From Paramecium sonneborni (lineage: Eukaryota > Ciliophora > Oligohymenophorea > Peniculida > Parameciidae), in contig CAJJDN010000070.1 of assembly GCA_905182985.1 (NCBI GenBank), forward strand, positions 263,673 to 327,672: a stretch of DNA of 64,000 nt. The letters run 5' to 3'. Under the pieces are notes generated by a model. It ran no database searches. It saw only the letters and a program-made list of their open reading frames with translations, and had not been told where the DNA came from. Both the position numbers and the translations under genes were made by a program. Below, one piece after another: positions 39,938 through 53,469 of this stretch (position 1 is its first letter; each line of letters starts with the position of its first letter).

Positions 39938-42884
39938 TCACTAATTAGAATTACTCTTTTTTGTTAATCGGAAGGTTCTTAATTGTTATGGTAACACAGT
40001 TGAATTATGTTCTGGCTAATCTTTTGGTTATTATAATCCTTCTTAAACTTTCCAATCTACTATAAGAAACTTTATTTACTTAATTTTTTATCTAACCATT
40101 CAGTCCATAATTGATTTCCTGTTAAAGTAGTTTCTACTATTTAAAACTAATCTAATTCTGGTAATTGAAATGTTCCTTCTTCTCCCAAATTATGAATTCG
40201 ATAGATATATTAATCTACACCTATAGTTTACAAATAAAATTTAGTTATTGCTTAACCATTAGTAGTGAATAATTTCTCTAAATCTCTTGGATATGTAATT
40301 TTAAAGGATTTTACTGGTTAAGGGAATACTTCATTTTTACAATTACTAAAAATAATAATTGGCTTAAGGTCTTAAATATATTAAAATTATCTAGCTTAAT
40401 TAGGTTGATTATTTTTATTGAAAAATGTTAAGGTATGTTAAAATATTTGGTTTAATCCTCTTCCATTAGATTACTTTTCATTTAAAGGTTCCCCAACACC
40501 TCTAGCATCATCTTTTAATAATCTTCGATGAATCATTAATTCTAATTGGCCAGAATGTAAACTAGTACCTCCTTATGATCTATCATTTAAAATAGCTACA
40601 ACTTCTCCTGTTTAATTATTCTAAATTTACAATATTCCATTAACTGGGTAATAATTACCTGCTATTGGCTAATTTACATCTAAATCCCAAGTAGGTCTAA
40701 AATTTAATTTTCTTTATTGCATTCTCATTCCACTACTGTCAGTATAAAATATATCTTCACTTTAAATATCTGTAGAAATAATCATTACTATTTCCTTTCC
40801 ATTTTCCTTTTGTATAGGAATTTCTGTAATGTATGATTCTATTTCATAAGTGTCTTCATTATGTTCTAATTTCTTAATTTTAGTATGTACATAATCCCTT
40901 TCAATATAAAATATTTAAATGAGCTTTCCTATATATAATCTATGTGTTTTAATTTCCCCAAATTCATTTGCCTCTTCTGAACTGTCTCTAGGTCTGAATA
41001 TATAAGCACCACTATATTGTTTATCTTCAGAAGAGAGATAATATTTATAAGTTAATTTGAATTACTTTGAATTGTTTAATTAAATATAATCTTAAGTACT
41101 GTTATATTATAATGATTCTCCTTAAGGTAAAACAATAATTGCACTTGGGGTTTCTTAATTTGGTAATATTCTAAAATATTCAATAATTTATTTTGGATTT
41201 CTAGTATATATGAAATAGAGTTCACAATCATCATCATTATTAATACATACAATATCACCTGTTAATATCTTATTTGTTTAATCATAAATAGTCAAATTGA
41301 TTTTAGGTACTTTAATTTATACATAATCTTAGATTGGAATATTTTTGCTATCAATAATATTAATTTATATAGCATTTCCATTCTTTAATTATTCATAAAC
41401 AAGTTTACAAGAGGAAGCTGTTTAATTGTAATTGCATTCCTCAAAGACTATTTAAGATGTTTCATCTTGAATTTCAAATTCTATTAATTCTTTCATGATT
41501 TTATAAAGTTATTAACTTATTTTTTAATGTCCATTACACAACATTTCAATGTAATCATCTGTAACATATTATTTAGCTGTTCCTGTTACTGCATCATGAT
41601 GTTGATTTGTTGCCAAAGCCTAATCAAATATTTATTAAGCATCTAATATTTATTAACGATTAACTTGAACATATTAAGATTTTCCATTGAGTAAAAGTGT
41701 TGATATAAATCTCCTTTAAATTTAAGCAAATCTTCCTAATTATTTTATCAACAATTTTAATGACACTCTACTAGTGAAGTATCCTGTCCAATATGCATTA
41801 GGTCTATCAGCATATGGCATAAAATCATCTACTTTTGTTGGATATTGTAAATTTAATTAATTAATGGCTTATACATATTAAGTTGGAGTTGAATACATAA
41901 TCTACATATTATATTTTTGCTTATTCCCATTAATATATTTGATCAACCTGTCTATATTCTTATAATACATAGGTGCATTAGACCAACCAAAATCTGTACC
42001 TAATGTATGCATTAATATATTTCCAATATAACTTTAGTTTTGTTATTTAAAATAATCCACTAAAACATCTGCTCTTTTATCTACATTGTAATGAATGCTA
42101 TTTTAATTATCTACAATTGGATCTTAATTATGTAAAGAGTCAAAACTAAATTAAGGAGGAGCTTCATAATGATTATAATTAATATGTGTAAAAATGGAAT
42201 ATTGATCAACAATTGATAACAATTCCATTTTTTTTTGATCTTTTCTTAAATTCATGTCTTAATAATCAATACGACTGAAAAACCAAGCATCAAAACCCAT
42301 TAAAGCGAACAATTCAGCTTATGCAGATGTATGACCAAAGGGATCTAATTGCCATCCAATAGTAGGTTAAATTTAGAAATGATCTAAAATCCATTAATGT
42401 CCTAAGGTCATTTAATCTACAATATCTTCATAATATGCAGTTGCTTCATCATTCATACACCAACCTCCATTAATAAATTCAAATTATCCATTTTTGATTA
42501 GATATTTAGTTTTATTTCTTACATCATCATTTTATTCATCCCACCATCTTATAATAGTAATGAAAGAATTTACAATTTAAAAAATGCAATTTCAACTTAA
42601 ATAAACTTTTTAGTTTAATCAAAAAATAATGATCTGACAACACTATCAATAGTATATTATATTCCTGCCCATTAAACTTTATTATTTAGACCATAATAAT
42701 ATTATTCATAAGTTTTAAGCCATCCAACATCATCATGAGAATGTGGTATCAAATGAACATAAATAGTATTTAAATCATTTTTTTCCACATTAAATCTTTT
42801 AGTTTATCCTACTAATAAATTTTCTCTTAAGTTCTTTGAATAGATTGTTAAGAATGTTAAGAAAAACGATAAAATAAAAAACAT
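39938..42884 (-). CDS. Lysosomal-type alpha-mannosidase (GH38)
   Basis: This hydrolyses alpha-mannosides in lysosomal glycoprotein turnover. The N-terminal signal peptide is [18 protein letters not shown]. Catalytic-domain landmarks: [20 protein letters not shown] (zinc-binding His-x-Asp), [43 protein letters not shown] (nucleophile-Asp region), HTLGTDFGW and [13 protein letters not shown] (second zinc His pair region). About 970 codons, a normal length. The C-terminus ([15 protein letters not shown]) resembles the final strand of GH38 enzymes and follows a 20-nt intron. The stop is at 39938-39940, only 20 bp from the start of the next same-strand gene. Further short introns probably lie in the C-terminal half. 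Confidence 0.93.
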
Positions 42885-42928
42885 TATATATATTTATATA
42901 ATAATAAAAATGAACAAATAAATGATGA

Positions 42929-44627
42929 TCAATAATATAAACTTCTAGTTCTAAATAAAGGAGATGCAAATATTTATGTATTCTTCTTTAAACTTCCATA
43001 ACTCTTACAAGCTTTAATTTTTTTAAATTAATCATCATCATCTGAATCTTCATCACTAGATTCATCTTCATCTTCTTCACTACTAGATTCAGATTTAGTA
43101 GTTCTAAGCATTTTCTTTTCTAATTCAGAAGGATCTTCTGGATTAATAAAATCTAAAACCATAGATCCTTTTTTATCAAAGAAATATAATGATAATGTAA
43201 ATAGGATTGCAAATAAAGATATTCCTGAAAAAAAGAATCCTACATTCGAATAACCTAATTCAGGATCATCTGAAATTTCAACTATATAACCAGCTATAAT
43301 GGGAAAGAATGCTAATGCAACACTTTCAAACATTCCCAATAAACCAAATGCAGTACCAACTACTTTTTCAGCAACAATATATTAAATAGAAGGAATCAAT
43401 ACACAAGAATATAAAGCATAATTAGATCCCAATAACATTAATGGAATAATAGAATACCAATTCGGTTATCCATGCTAACCATTTGGCATAATTCCAAAAG
43501 CAAAATGAGTCACTGTAAATAATATACATGTTATTAAAATGAATTTTCTTCTTTATCCTACTTTATCTATGTATGGTCCAAAAAAAGGACTTGTGATAGC
43601 TAAATTATCAAAAAAATACCTGCCATTAAATATGGAATTGTTAATACTTTTCCTGCTTAAAGTGTTGTAAATGCAAATTTTTCTTATAAAAAATCATTTG
43701 CATCATCTAAAAATGGAGTATATGATCCTAATGTTAATGTACATATCATAACTAATATCCAAAATGTTCCATTTAAATTTTTAATATCTTTAAATGATAC
43801 TCTTTCAATTTCATCTTTCTATTCTTTTTCTTCAATTTCATCCTCTTCCTCTTATTCTTCAATTATAAATTAACCCTCTACATAACATATATTTTTATAC
43901 TCAATTTATTAATCTCATTCTTTTTATCTAATATACACAAAACAACTGCACAAATAAATGAGAATATACAAAGAATCACACTAAAAAACAATGGATATGT
44001 TAAACCCTCATATGAATCATATAACATTGGAGTAATGAATGAGTTAGCAGCACTAGCTAATTCTGGTACTGTCATTATATAACCAATTGCCTTAGAATAT
44101 ATATATATTATTTTACTGTTGATAACTCTTTCCCTCTAAACCATTTACCAATTATAGCTGCTTAAGCTATTACTAAATTCTCAGATGCACATCCAAATAT
44201 TATTCTTCCTACTAACATTATCCAAAATATTTTAAATGCACCTCCTAATGCTACAATTGTCTATGCAACTACTACTATTGCACTAAATAAAATAATCCCA
44301 AATCGTACACCTTTTATTTATTCAAATAATAATATTACCTAAAAAATCTATTATTAATCCTCCTATTAATGTTAAAAATATATTTGGAAATGAAAATGCA
44401 GAATATAGTAAATTATAATTTGATATTGATATATCTAAATCTTTTGTTAACTATTTTTATAGTGCTTATGGATTATCAAATGAATAATTGTTTCCAAACA
44501 TTAAAAGACATCCAAGTATCATTATTATGTATTTTAATTTAGAATTATCAGCTTCCTCTTCTTTCTCTTCTTCATTACTCATCTCACTTTCCTTTACTAT
44601 AGTTTTGTTGATATCATCAACTTTCAT
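42929..44627 (-). CDS. Major facilitator transporter, MFSD1-like
   Basis: About twelve hydrophobic helices. The N-terminal half follows MFSD1 closely: NNYSFDNPQALQKQL, NLLYSAFSFPNIFLTLIGGL, IDFLG-VRFG, VGRIIFGCASENLVIAQ and KWFRGKELSTAIG. MFSD1 members are lysosomal transporters; the substrate here is inference. An acidic loop (EEQEEEDEIEEKEQ) divides the two halves, then TSPFFGPYIDKVGQRRK and KVVGTAFGLLGMFESVALAF. The tail is Ser/Asp/Glu-rich (SESSSEEDEDESSDED) and continues through TAA codons to TGA at 42929-42931. Introns of 20-28 nt are all at conserved joins. With the neighbouring alpha-mannosidase it makes two lysosome-linked genes side by side, which may be chance. Confidence 0.87.
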
Positions 44628-44776
44628 TCCACAATTTAATTATTTTTTTAACTTAATTATATATATTTAGTACACTAATCAATTACCAACTATAATCCAT
44701 GATGTCTTATTGTTATACTATTATTTATTTAAGCATTTCAGTCCTTTAATCTAAAAAAGAAAGTCTCAAAGCAAGA

Positions 44777-46380
44777 ATGGAAAAGAAATCAAGTCGAAAA
44801 TTCATTTTTCTTAAAATTTAATAGGAAGATCAATAATAATAAGTATAAAATAATAGAGCGATCATTAAATCTAATTTAAAGGGTGTATATATTCAATAAA
44901 TAAGTTGGATAGATTTTGCTTATTTTAAATAAACCGCTCCCAGTTTCAAAAGATCAAATAGAAGAAGTATAAGATCTAATCAAAAAATTAGATTTAGAAA
45001 TTAATTCAATTGTTACTGAATTCATATTTCCTACTACTAAAGAATTCATTAAACTTATGTCATTTAAGATTTATTTGGAGAAGGATGTTTAGGTTTAGTG
45101 AAGAGAATTATTCACGAAACTAAATAATAATTATTTGCTGAAAAAATATTGTAGACTTAAGATGATGAAATAATCAGAAATGCAAATTATGTATTCATTT
45201 TTAGAGAGTTTAAGAGACTTATTAAAATGTTTCATTAAAATATTATTAAAGAACATAAATTATTTGTAGATTTTGATAACAGCTTCCAATATGAAAGTAA
45301 AGCTTTATAGTTATGAAATTAATAGAAGGATAGGAAATGTTTGAAGTATTAAATTCATTAGGCTATTATTGTGAAGCAGATGTATAGGAATTATTTATAT
45401 AATTATTCAGTGCATCGGTATTTGCCATAGAGATTTGAAACCAAACAAAATTCTTTGTGTAAATAGTATTAATGATTTTGTTATTAGATAAAAAGTAAAT
45501 AAAAGTGAAAGATTTTAATGTGAGTAAATTCAGTGATTCATACAAAGAATTTGGAGATTTACAAGAGAGGGATAATATTGAAATGTGAAATATACTGGAA
45601 CTGTATCATTTTCAGCTTCTGAAATTTTTACAGGAAAAGGATATCAGTCATAAGAGATATATATTGAATATAGTTAGATAGTTGATATTTAGAGTGCAGA
45701 ATATATATTATATTCAATGTTATCAGGATAGTTGTCAATAAATGGAAATTAGTAGTCATAGAATTAATATTAGTTTAAATGATTTAATTGAAAATATAAA
45801 ACAAGCAAAGATTCAATTTCTTGGAGAATATTTGACGGTGTTTCTGAAGAAGTTATGAATTTGATAAGTGGGTGATTAGAAAAGGATTGGAATATAAGAC
45901 TTCATCCAGATAAAGCCTTGAAGCATATATGATTTAGTGAAGATTAGAAATTATTAGAAAGTCAAAGAAGTATATTAAGAAGATTAAATGATATAAAAAA
46001 TGATTCAAGATTAATTATTAAATAGAGACATAATAAAAGATAGTAATAAATACTTGTAGGTTCATAATAAATAATAATAAATAGTAGATTGTAGGAAACA
46101 TAATAATAATGAACAGATATGTGTTCAATGAGATTAGAATAATGTCTAAAAAAGAGTTAATTTAGTTATAATGCATATAAAATAGGAGAAAATGAACTCA
46201 GTATAGACTAATATTAACCACACCTTTTCTAAATAAAGAGAATGAGTTAGAGAAAATAGGATTATTTGAATGTAAAATGATAGATCTACTTATCCGAATG
46301 TTCAGATAGATGTTTAAGAGATGAAAGAAAATAGAATCTCTAAGAAAATTCTGATAAAAGTTATTGATATTATATGAACC
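44777..46380 (+). pseudogene. Decayed serine/threonine protein kinase
   Basis: The kinase fold is recognisable but broken: DLFGEGCLGLVKRII (P-loop), LFAEKIL, IGICHRDLKPNKIL (catalytic loop, E of KPEN lost), KDFNVSK (DFG now DFN), YTGTVSFSASEIF (APE now ASE), VDIQSAEYILYSML (the conserved Trp of the D-W-S-G motif now TAG at 45690-45692), LISG-stop-LEKDWNIRLHPDKALKHI-stop-FSED. The last stop (45930-45932) is exactly where the conserved Trp of HPWF belongs, and another TGA is at 45873-45875. Frame shifts and a small deletion hit the region before HRD. A 28-nt intron near 44886 and the N-terminal lead (MEKKSSRKFIFLK) are still good. It is dead by any normal reading. Confidence 0.8.
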
Positions 46381-46538
46381 AAGAAATAAACTATAAATTT
46401 ATTTACTAATTTATGTTTTATAATACGCAACATGGGGACATTATTTAATAAACAACAAAATATCTTTAATTTTCTTAGGTTCAAAACTATCCAACATATC
46501 CTATATTTTGATTAATAAAAACATCGACAAAATCAAAG

Positions 46539-46921
46539 ATGACACTTTTTGAATAATTAGGAGGAGAAGCCGCCGTCACAGCAGTAACAACATAATTCTA
46601 TGCTAACATCTAAGCTGATGCCACAGTTGCTAATTTCTTCAATGGAATTAACATGGCTGACTAAACAAGCAAGACAGCTTCATTTTTATGTGCTGCTCTT
46701 GGAGGACCAAAGGCTTGGGGAGGCAGAGTAAAAATATTATATTAACAAAATATTAGAACTTGAAAGAAGTTCATGCTAATATGGGAGTCACTGATGCTCA
46801 ATTCACAACAGTCATTGGACATTTGAGAAGTGCCTTAACCTCAGCTGGTGTCGCTGCTGATTTGGTTGATTAAACCGTCGCTGTTGCTGAAACAGTCAGA
46901 GGAGACGTTGTCACCGCCTGA
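46539..46921 (+). CDS. Truncated hemoglobin (Paramecium type)
   Basis: This is a 2-on-2 globin that binds oxygen in the cytoplasm. The protein starts [20 protein letters not shown] and has all family landmarks: the FYANIQAD helix region, [22 protein letters not shown] (the Phe-x-x-x-Gly-Gly zone of group I), [11 protein letters not shown] (proximal His in EVH) and the [15 protein letters not shown] tail. It is about 117 residues, typical for this family. One 29-nt intron at 46728-46756 falls between GGR and NLKE. The gene is distinctly less AT-rich and uses many C-ending codons (GTC, GCC, AAC, GCT), as expected of a highly expressed gene. It ends 43 bp from a possible convergent small gene. 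Confidence 0.96.
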
Positions 46922-46964
46922 TCAATATCATATATCATGCACATATATCCAACAGCATCTCATT

Positions 46965-47225
46965 TCAATTTTCTCCCATCTATTTTTTCATCTACTCTAA
47001 CTAAAATTAATCAACTTCTATAATACTATTTTATTCTAAGAAGTGCACTACCATATTTATTATACAATCCTCATACTCTAAACTAAATCTCTACACGTTT
47101 TTACACCATAGATACAACATAAAACTCATCTCACATATTTATGTACAGAATGCCAAAAACGAAAACTGATCCGATATTGTATATATAAATCCATTTTACA
47201 AACTTTCTTCTTTATCTTCATTCAT
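46965..47225 (-). CDS. Candidate small protein (87 codons)
   Basis: An uninterrupted ciliate-code frame from ATG 47225 (MNEDKEESLQNGF) to TGA 46965-46967. The composition is balanced, with several Cys, Trp and Phe residues and an amphipathic C-terminal helix (SIIEVDQFQLEQMKKQMG). It contains TAG and TAA codons, so it is invisible in the standard code. No family is recognised. It is supported only by openness and protein-like composition; a chance ORF of this length is possible here. Confidence 0.4.
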
Positions 47226-47665
47226 CTCTCATATCAGATCTTTTATGTTATTATATATATATCCTATCAACTTATTCAATCATTTACTAATTAGCTTCTA
47301 AATTTACTAGAATCAAATTATTATATATATCAATTGATTTTCATATTTCTCATCAATATTCAGACATTTTAATAAAGCACTTATACTATATTAATGAATT
47401 TTTAAGACTGATATAATTATTTTACACATAATTATTATAAATTTTACACATCACTAGTGTATTTTAATAGATTTTGATATTTTTTAGACACTTTCATTTA
47501 TATATATATATATTAGTATCAATTCAATAATTTTTGTTTATATTTGATTTAGATTTCAACTATATAAATGAACTATATATTATATATTATTGAATGACAC
47601 TTTTATTTAATCCTTAGAAAATAAAGATTAATTCATTATATTAATTATATAAATACAATTACTTG
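47226..47665. other. Intergenic spacer before TFIIS
   Basis: About 440 bp of AT-rich DNA with TATA-like runs (for example near 47510). No coding frame, RNA gene or repeat was recognised. Confidence 0.6.
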
Positions 47666-48644
47666 ATGGATTAAATAGATTTATAAGATATGAGAAAGAA
47701 GCTTCATGCTTACAAAAAGACTGGAAAAAAATAAGTCATTAGTATTCTTAATTAATTAGAAGATCCAAAAATTGATTAAAAGTATAATTACTGATATAGA
47801 TTTAGGGCACTTGCTGAATCAAAAATTCATAAAACTGTGAGGACACTTACTTAAATTGAATTAATAGGAGATTCAATTTTAAGTGAACAAGATCTTAAAT
47901 AAATGAAAGAAAAAGCAACAGAAACCTTATAAAAATTGAAAAGAAATGAGAAGCCAGGACCATAAGAAAAAACAACAACATTGTCTGTAACTCCAGATAG
48001 AAAATAATCTGTAGAAGTGTAAAATACAGTACCAATTAATTAAAATGATTTTATTAATTAATTGGGACTTCCATAGAATTTTGATCCAACAAGATTAAAA
48101 GTATTATAAACAATAATACAGAAATTTTGTAGTGAATAAATTCCATAGTAAGAAAGCATAACATTTTGTAAGAGATTAGAAAATGAAGTAAATGATTTAA
48201 TTTATTAAAGATTAGAATGAAGTTTAAGGATAAGGAGAGACAATATTAAACAGCAATAAAAGAGATATTGAAATACTTATAAAATGATAAAGATGGAAGT
48301 GTTAGAAATAGATTATTAACTGGTTTAATTGATATTCCAACAGCAGCTTAATTAAGATCAGAAGATTGGACAAGTGCAACTGTATTATATAATAAAGTCT
48401 ATATGATTAGAGATTAGCCATAGCAGGTGGAGTAGGAAGAGAAATTCTATCAGCAAATGATATGAATCATAATAAATATATAGCATAAGCTATTAATAAA
48501 GATGTAGCATTAGCAATGTGTAATAATTGTGGATAAAAATAAATGAAAATGGTTAATGAAATTTAAACTAGAGCAAGTGATGAACCATCAACTAAATTTT
48601 ACGAGTGTTTGAATTGTGGGATTGGAGAAACTACAAATGGATGA
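47666..48644 (+). CDS. Transcription elongation factor TFIIS
   Basis: TFIIS rescues arrested RNA polymerase II by stimulating cleavage of backtracked RNA. An N-terminal helical region (MDQIDLQDMRKKLHAY ... IHKTVRTLTQIELIG) resembles the LW domain. The central domain includes RLENEIRMKFKDKERQ and the NDKDGSVRNRLLTGL region, and LAIAGGVGREILSANDMN leads into the zinc ribbon. The ribbon has CNNCGQKQM, the functional QTRASDEPST loop (the conserved acidic Asp-Glu pair) and YECLNCG. Introns of 18, 23 and 29 nt restore the frame at conserved places; the first is at the short end of the size range. TGA is at 48642-48644. Confidence 0.9.
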
Positions 48645-48712
48645 TTTTATTGGTTATTGAATATAAATATAATAATACACTTACAAAAGACATATTTATA
48701 ATATTAATAATA

Positions 48713-50189
<1,477 letters not shown>

Positions 50190-50223
50190 TCATTATATTT
50201 ATTTCAATAAAATTAAAACTAAA

Positions 50224-51318
50224 ATGAATAACTCTCAATCTACTTATAGTAACAATTCAAGATTTGTATCCAATCATAGAGATCCACTACAGAAATACAA
50301 ATAAAGCTTAAAGGAAAAATTTAAACATATGTATGATTAAATTGATGAATAAAAATTTGCTAATCCTTTTTCACCTCATGAAGGAACTATATTTTTAACT
50401 GAATAATAATCATTAAGATCTTTCTTAAACTCATCTTAAAAATTAGGTGAAATTTCTCATTTTCAAGATGAATTAATTTCAATTAAAAAAGATAATGAAA
50501 TGATACAGGTTAATGCAGAACCATCTTATTAAACTATTCATAAATTAAAACCTAAAATATTTGATCAACTTCATTTTTCAATTCCCCTTTTTAAAAGTCT
50601 TGTTAAAACAACTATCATGCCAATATAGTAATTACAAGAAGACAAGTTCTGTTAAACCAGTTTTATAGAAGATACATTATCTAATTAAACTTTAGTTAAA
50701 ACAATTTAAATTAAAAAACCTAAATCTTCCATAGGAATTTAAGTTAATTAAATTAAAGATCATGTTGAATTAGTGAATGCATCTGTTTAATTTAGTACTA
50801 GATCTAATTAAAAAATATCTTAAATTCACAGTTTTTAATCATATATTGATAGATATTATGATTATTAGTAATTAGAATAGTGTGATATTAGAAAATAAAA
50901 TTATTCAGAATTAAAGTTTGTAAATCAAATTGATGATTATTACTACATCTTTTGTAACATATGTTAATAAATTGTAAGAATGTACAAGAATAATCCTGAT
51001 TAATTTCATTAATAGCATTGCAAGACTTTAAAATATGAAAATACATTTTAAGAATTGATAGGAAAATTTAAATACCTATTAACTTATGAAACTAATTAAT
51101 TAAGAGATTATGATGATAAATGTATTAATATTAGAAAATATTGTCTTACAGCTTTAGAAATATGTAGTTTATTAGAGAAAACTCATTGTAATAAAAGAAT
51201 CAATTAGTTATAAGAAGATTTAATAAAGATTCATTAGGAAATATATAAGCTACATGATATCCATTCAATGAAAATCTATTAATTATTTGAATAAATATCA
51301 ATAAAATTAAAAGCTTGA
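50224..51318 (+). CDS. Unknown protein with Cys pairs, intronless
   Basis: A single open frame of 364 codons from ATG 50224 (MNNSQSTYSNNSRF) to TGA 51316-51318, with no intron needed. The first 220 residues are Gln/Ser/Lys-rich. The C-terminal third is helical with scattered Cys (YYIFCNICQQIV, HCKTLKYENTF, CINIRKYCLTALEICS). The CNIC ... HCK spacing hints at a metal site but fits no finger I know. The function is not assigned. Confidence 0.7.
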
Positions 51319-51377
51319 TTTAAAAAGAGATTAATCAGTATTATTTGTTTTAACATAAATATACATATGATATAGAA

Positions 51378-52533
51378 TCACTTTTTTTTTAATATTTTAT
51401 CATAATTAAACATAGCCAAAACTAACCCAAAAATTACTAATGGAGCAATTACTTAGCCTACTTTATTCTATTCTTTTGTAGATGTTTCCTTCTTTATATG
51501 AAATATGATCTAAATGATTAAAATATATTACTGGTTAAGCAGTTATCTATCTATTAAGTAATTATATTTTTGATATTTTTTATTCGAAATTTAGTTATTT
51601 ATTAGTATTTTCTCCTTTTTCTTTAGTTTTTTCAACAACTAAAAATAATTTAAGAGTTTTAGCTTCATTTATTTCAACTTCGAAGTAATTATGAAAACTC
51701 AATGTTCTTCCTTAAACTTACTCTTGTAAATATTTAAATATAATACCATCTTGATTATCAAATACTTTAAAAGATTTAATATAATACAAATTTTTTTCTG
51801 TTTATGTAAAATCTCCTTCAAAAACCACTTATCCTATCAATCTAAAATGATCAAATGACTTTTCATCAATATCTAAATTTAATAATTCTTCTTGTATTTC
51901 ATCTACTTAGACTTATTATTTTTCTTATTCTGTTTCTGTTACTTATTCAAAAAAAGTTTAATCATATTATTATTAATTTGTTTAATCAACTGTATTTTCA
52001 AAATTCGAATCTACTTCTGTTTATTATTATGCTTTCTCAACTTTATCATTTTAAGTAGAAGTTCTCTCTTATTATTATTATTATTGTTATTATTGTTATT
52101 ATTGTTATTATTATTGTTATTATTGTTATGATTATTATTGTTATACTTTTGGCTCTTCAAGTGGTGCTCTCTTAATAGAAAAATTCAACTATTTATTACA
52201 AAAAGTGCTAGCCTCATCAAATGTTTTGGATTGGAATTTTAAATTAATTTAACTTGGACTTGTTATAAATCCTTTTACTTTTGGTTAAATAAAAATAGTG
52301 TAATCAATTAATGAAGAAGCATCATCTTCGATTTCTATAGAATAGAATCCATTTTCTGATATTTCAATATAATCAATAAATTAATTATTTGTTCCTAAAA
52401 GTTTCATTTCAATTTGATTAACATTAATATCTTACCTATCTGCCTTTGGAATTCTAATAAAACCACTACATATAATGACATCTTAAGCTATCACACTAAA
52501 TAATGAGACAAATCCAAGTATTATTTTTATCAT
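51378..52533 (-). CDS. NOMO-like ER membrane protein with polyglutamine linker
   Basis: It starts with a signal peptide (MIKIILGFVSLFSVIAQDV). The luminal domain (CSGFIRIPKAD, NQIEMKLLGTNN, ISENGFYSIEIEDD, IFIQPKVKGFITSPSQI) resembles the first beta-sandwich of NOMO/pM5 proteins, which sit in an ER translocon complex. A run of about 25 codons, nearly all Gln, follows (52069-52143), then a second folded-looking part, and near the end one TM helix (VIAPLVIFGLVLAMF) with a basic tail (YDKILKKK). TGA is at 51378-51380. NOMO proteins are normally far longer with about a dozen repeats; here only one or two are present, so an EMC7-like or other short relative is an alternative. Confidence 0.65.
52069..52143 (-). 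repeat. PolyQ tract (TAA/CAA codons)
   Basis: 25 consecutive codons read on the minus strand as TAA or CAA, all Gln except one TCA (Ser). On the plus strand it appears as a TTA/TTG trinucleotide repeat and creates a spurious poly-Leu ORF. Such a tract is prone to length change. Confidence 0.9.
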
Positions 52534-52712
52534 AAATATATATTATTTTAAATTCAATAAAAATATTATATTATGTCAGTGCTAGCGAAGATATGTTCAT
52601 CATTATGAGCAGATGTCCCTATCAAATTTCATCATTTAATTATTTAATTAACTAATAAATCAATTAATATACCTTTTCCATATTTAAAATTTATGGGATT
52701 ATATATTAATTT

Positions 52713-53111
52713 ATGCAGTAAACTCCTCTAAGGGGTCGAAAAAGTCTATTCGATTATTTATTACAAAAAAGAAGTTTAAGTTCTAAATAAAAGTCAAAAC
52801 ATTTAAGTGGAATCTATATTCAAGGAAATAGAGCTACCATTGATTCAAAATTTGAAAAAATAAAACAAAATTAACTTAAAATTAAAACTGAAAATATGGA
52901 TTATTTTGTTTTAGAAACTAATGATACCACAATCATCCCTTAAACTAAAATATATTCATAAAGATAACCTGCTATTCATAATTTACAATTCAAGATTAAT
53001 AAATAACAAACTAAATTACAAATTATTAACAGAAAACCTTGTAAATCATTTTATACCATTCAAATCTATTCAAAATCCCAAGAAAAGTCTGAAAGCAGAT
53101 AATTTAAGTGA
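52713..53111 (+). CDS. Unknown basic protein, 132 residues
   Basis: A continuous ciliate-code frame from ATG 52713 (MQQTPLRGRKSLFDYL) to TGA 53109-53111, without introns. It is rich in Lys, Gln, Ser and Asn, strongly basic, with no membrane segment or known motif. Only the length of the open frame and its composition support it. Confidence 0.5.
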
Positions 53112-53469
53112 AAACAATATGTATATAACTATATATATTTTATAAATTGCATAAGAGAAATTCTCACAATACCTTTTAAATAAAAAATGTTGATGATTTT
53201 TTAAATTGCTTACTGTGCAAATTTTTAATTTATTCTTCTCAAATTCCTTTATTTATATGCCTTCATCTGGAATTTATATAATTAATTGTTTGAATTAATG
53301 TTTTACACATTTTAATAGAATTATAGATATAAAGATTTTTGTAGAATTTTGTTTAAAAATGAACTTGAAACAAAATATATTATTTAGAATTAATTGGTTT
53401 AAAAAAATAAAATAAACCGAATCACGTTTGTTTACAGAAATTAAATTTGCTAAATTTATGTTCATCTTG

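Noticed and set aside
39938..44627. A lysosomal gene cluster (alpha-mannosidase plus MFSD1-like)
   Set aside because: Two neighbouring genes are not enough; ciliate chromosomes show little functional clustering, and the flanking genes are unrelated.
45870..45935. TGA read as tryptophan
   Set aside because: Two TGAs sit at or near Trp positions in the kinase, but the same gene uses TGG for Trp nearby, and every intact gene in the window ends at TGA.
51855..52131. Plus-strand ORFs ending in poly-Leu
   Set aside because: They are the complement of the TAA/CAA polyQ tract of the NOMO-like gene.
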